Shown: positions 5,542 through 6,891 of the stretch, piece after piece
How the letters are laid out: every line of letters starts with the position of its first letter
How positions within the stretch are numbered: the stretch's first letter is position 1
Assembly (NCBI GenBank): GCA_964430375.1
Contig: CAYSEZ010000057.1
Coordinates: forward strand, 1 to 6,891
Direction of reading: 5' to 3'
DNA: 6,891 bases
Origin: HGM10836 sp964430375
Lineage (GTDB): Bacteria > Bacillota_I > Bacilli_A > RF39 > UBA660
Notes under the pieces: generated by a model
Told to the model about the DNA's origin: nothing
Database searches by the model: none
Seen by the model: only the letters and a program-made list of their open reading frames with translations
Program-made: the position numbers and the translations under genes

Positions 5542-6831
5542 ATGAAAGAAAAATTTATTAAATCTACAATTATATTAGTTATCGGAGGTTTTATTACTAA
5601 AATACTTGCTATGGTAATTAGAATAGTTATTACTAGAAAGATAGGAACAGAAAATATAGGTTTATATATGCTTGTTATGCCTACTTTTAATTTGTTTATT
5701 ACTATAGCAACTTTTTCGTTACCAGTATCTATATCAAAACTTATAAGTGAGGATAAAAGAAATAATAAAAATGTAATATTAGGTACTATTCCTATTGCAA
5801 TTATTTATAATATAGTTATTATGTTTATTTTAATAATATCCTCTTCTTTTATAGCAAATAACTTACTTAAAAATAATATGTTATATTACCCTATTCTAGC
5901 GTGTTCTTTTACTCTTCCTTTTATTACTTTATCTAGTATTGCAAGGGGTTATTTTTATGGTAAAGAGAAAATGTTACCACATGTTATTTCTAATATAATA
6001 GAACAAATAGTTAGAATAATTAGTATAATAGTTGTTACTCCATATTTATTAAAAAAAGGAGTTATTCCTACAATTACAGGGTTAATACTTCTTAATATAG
6101 TAAGTGAAGTATCTTCAATTATAGTTTTATTTGTATTTTTACCTAAAAAATTTAAAATAGAAAAAAAAGATATAAAACCTAATTATGATAATATAAAAGA
6201 TATAATAAGTATATCTCTTCCTACTACTAGTGGAAGATTAATATCATCATTTGGTAATTTTTTAGAACCTGTTATTACAACTTTTGTTTTATTAAAAATT
6301 GGTTATAGTAATAACTTTATAACTGAAGGATATGGAATAATATCAGGATATGTTCTTCCTATGGTTACTATGCCTATGTTTTTAACTGGTGCTATATCAA
6401 GTGCACTTTTACCTGTTATTTCAAAATATAATGCAATAGGCAATATGAAAAGAGTAAAACAAAAAATAAAACAAGCTATAGGATTTTCTCTTTTAATTGG
6501 AGTTCCTTGTACTATACTTTTATTTTTATTCCCTAATTTTTTCTTAAATATTATATTTAATGTAAATACTGGTTCTAATTATTTAAAGATAGCAAGTATT
6601 ATATTTTTACCCTCATATATAATTAGTCCTTTAATAAGTAGTCTTCAAGCTTTAAATAAAGCAAAATATATAGCAAGAGCAAGTTTTATTGGAATATTAC
6701 TAAAAACTCTTACTTTATTTGTTACTTTATATTTAAAAATTGGAGTACTTCCTATTTTAATTTCTTATTTAGTTTATTATGTGTTTAATATAATTTATTT
6801 AACTAGTAAGATTAAAAAATTAACCATATAA
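5542..6831 (+). CDS. SpoVB/MurJ-superfamily (MOP) oligosaccharide-lipid flippase
   Basis: A 429-residue polytopic membrane protein that resembles SpoVB/YtgP-type members of the MOP exporter superfamily, which move undecaprenyl-linked saccharides such as lipid II across the membrane. The N-terminus is characteristic: KSTIILVIGGFITKILAMV (7-25), then RKIGTENIGLYMLVMPTFNL (32-51) and LPVSISKLISED (60-71). Other family features are ARGYFYGKEKM (133-143), ISISLPTTSGRLISS (222-236) and SGYVLPMVTMPMFLTGAISSALLPVIS (268-294). I count about 12 hydrophobic segments. SpoVB and YtgP are about 515-545 residues with 14 segments, so this is a short version, probably lacking the last pair; the stop is genuine and followed by a hairpin. 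There is no SD, but this start gives the family N-terminus. The exact substrate (peptidoglycan precursor or another polysaccharide) is not determinable. Confidence 0.9.
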   Translation: MKEKFIKSTIILVIGGFITKILAMVIRIVITRKIGTENIGLYMLVMPTFNLFITIATFSLPVSISKLISEDKRNNKNVILGTIPIAIIYNIVIMFILIISSSFIANNLLKNNMLYYPILACSFTLPFITLSSIARGYFYGKEKMLPHVISNIIEQIVRIISIIVVTPYLLKKGVIPTITGLILLNIVSEVSSIIVLFVFLPKKFKIEKKDIKPNYDNIKDIISISLPTTSGRLISSFGNFLEPVITTFVLLKIGYSNNFITEGYGIISGYVLPMVTMPMFLTGAISSALLPVISKYNAIGNMKRVKQKIKQAIGFSLLIGVPCTILLFLFPNFFLNIIFNVNTGSNYLKIASIIFLPSYIISPLISSLQALNKAKYIARASFIGILLKTLTLFVTLYLKIGVLPILISYLVYYVFNIIYLTSKIKKLTI

Positions 6832-6873
6832 AAAGATTAATTATTGTAACCTAATACTTTAATTAATCTTTTT
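6830..6873. terminator. Probable bidirectional terminator (14-bp inverted repeat)
   Basis: A perfect 14-bp inverted repeat, AAAAAGATTAATTA (6830-6843) and TAATTAATCTTTTT (6860-6873), with a 16-nt loop, immediately follows the flippase stop. The A-tract before and T-tract after give both strands a terminator-like end, although the stem is AT-rich (one G-C pair). It probably ends the flippase transcript and that of a convergent gene. Confidence 0.55.
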
Positions 6874-6891
6874 AGTGGATATACATAAGCA
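6837..6891 (-). CDS. Possible C-terminal end of a convergent gene (runs off the right edge)
   Basis: On the minus strand one frame is open from the window edge for 17 codons (AYVYPLKRLIKVLGYNN) to TAA at 6839-6837, while the other two frames stop. The composition is protein-like and the stop lies 5 bp from the flippase stop, inside the inverted repeat. It is too short to identify and could be chance. Confidence 0.3.
   Translation of the reverse strand, partial: AYVYPLKRLIKVLGYNN

Overview
The window is very AT-rich DNA (roughly 75-80% A+T by eye) with ATA/TTA/AAA-heavy codon use. Genes are tightly packed, clear Shine-Dalgarno (SD) sites precede several of them, and Trp is encoded by TGG. An oxygen-sensitive class III ribonucleotide reductase, a SpoVB-like flippase and a HipA/CtkA-like kinase of the type seen in Firmicutes all point to an anaerobic low-GC Bacillota, possibly an uncultured gut Bacilli/Mollicutes-related lineage. 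The exact taxon cannot be fixed from this sequence.

Layout. (1) Positions 1-853, minus strand: the N-terminal 284 codons of nrdD, running off the left edge. Its upstream region (854-940) carries an extended -10 element and a perfect 16-bp palindrome. (2) Positions 1001-3764, minus strand: an accessory-looking block. In transcription order it holds an 86-residue unrecognised protein, a HipA/CtkA-like kinase overlapping it by 8 bp and broken by a one-base frameshift in its glycine-rich loop, a 128-bp gap with a helically phased GGTCGAA repeat array and a good promoter, a Schlafen-AlbA_2/HATPase/winged-helix (COG2865-type) regulator, and a terminator. (3) Positions 3765-3923: a divergent control region with a second copy of the palindrome, lying between the -35 and -10 of the next gene. 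(4) Positions 3924-4532, plus strand: a cysteine-free Crp/Fnr-type regulator. (5) Positions 4516-5496, minus strand: an AI-2E-family membrane protein that overlaps the regulator tail-to-tail by 17 bp. (6) Positions 5542-6831, plus strand: a SpoVB/MurJ-superfamily lipid-linked saccharide flippase, divergent from the previous gene across only 45 bp. A 14-bp inverted repeat follows, together with what may be the last codons of a convergent gene.

How it fits together. The same core, GTTGCAATTGCAAC, occurs once upstream of nrdD and once in the promoter of the Crp/Fnr-type regulator. At nrdD its centre falls at -41.5 from the start site predicted from an extended -10, the classic class II activation position. 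At the regulator gene it sits in the promoter spacer, which suggests self-repression. This is a self-contained, testable regulatory circuit. The kinase/86-residue/COG2865 block lies between the regulator and its proposed target and looks like an insertion of toxin- or defence-like genes, though no insertion boundaries are visible. No rRNA, tRNA, CRISPR array or intact insertion sequence was seen.
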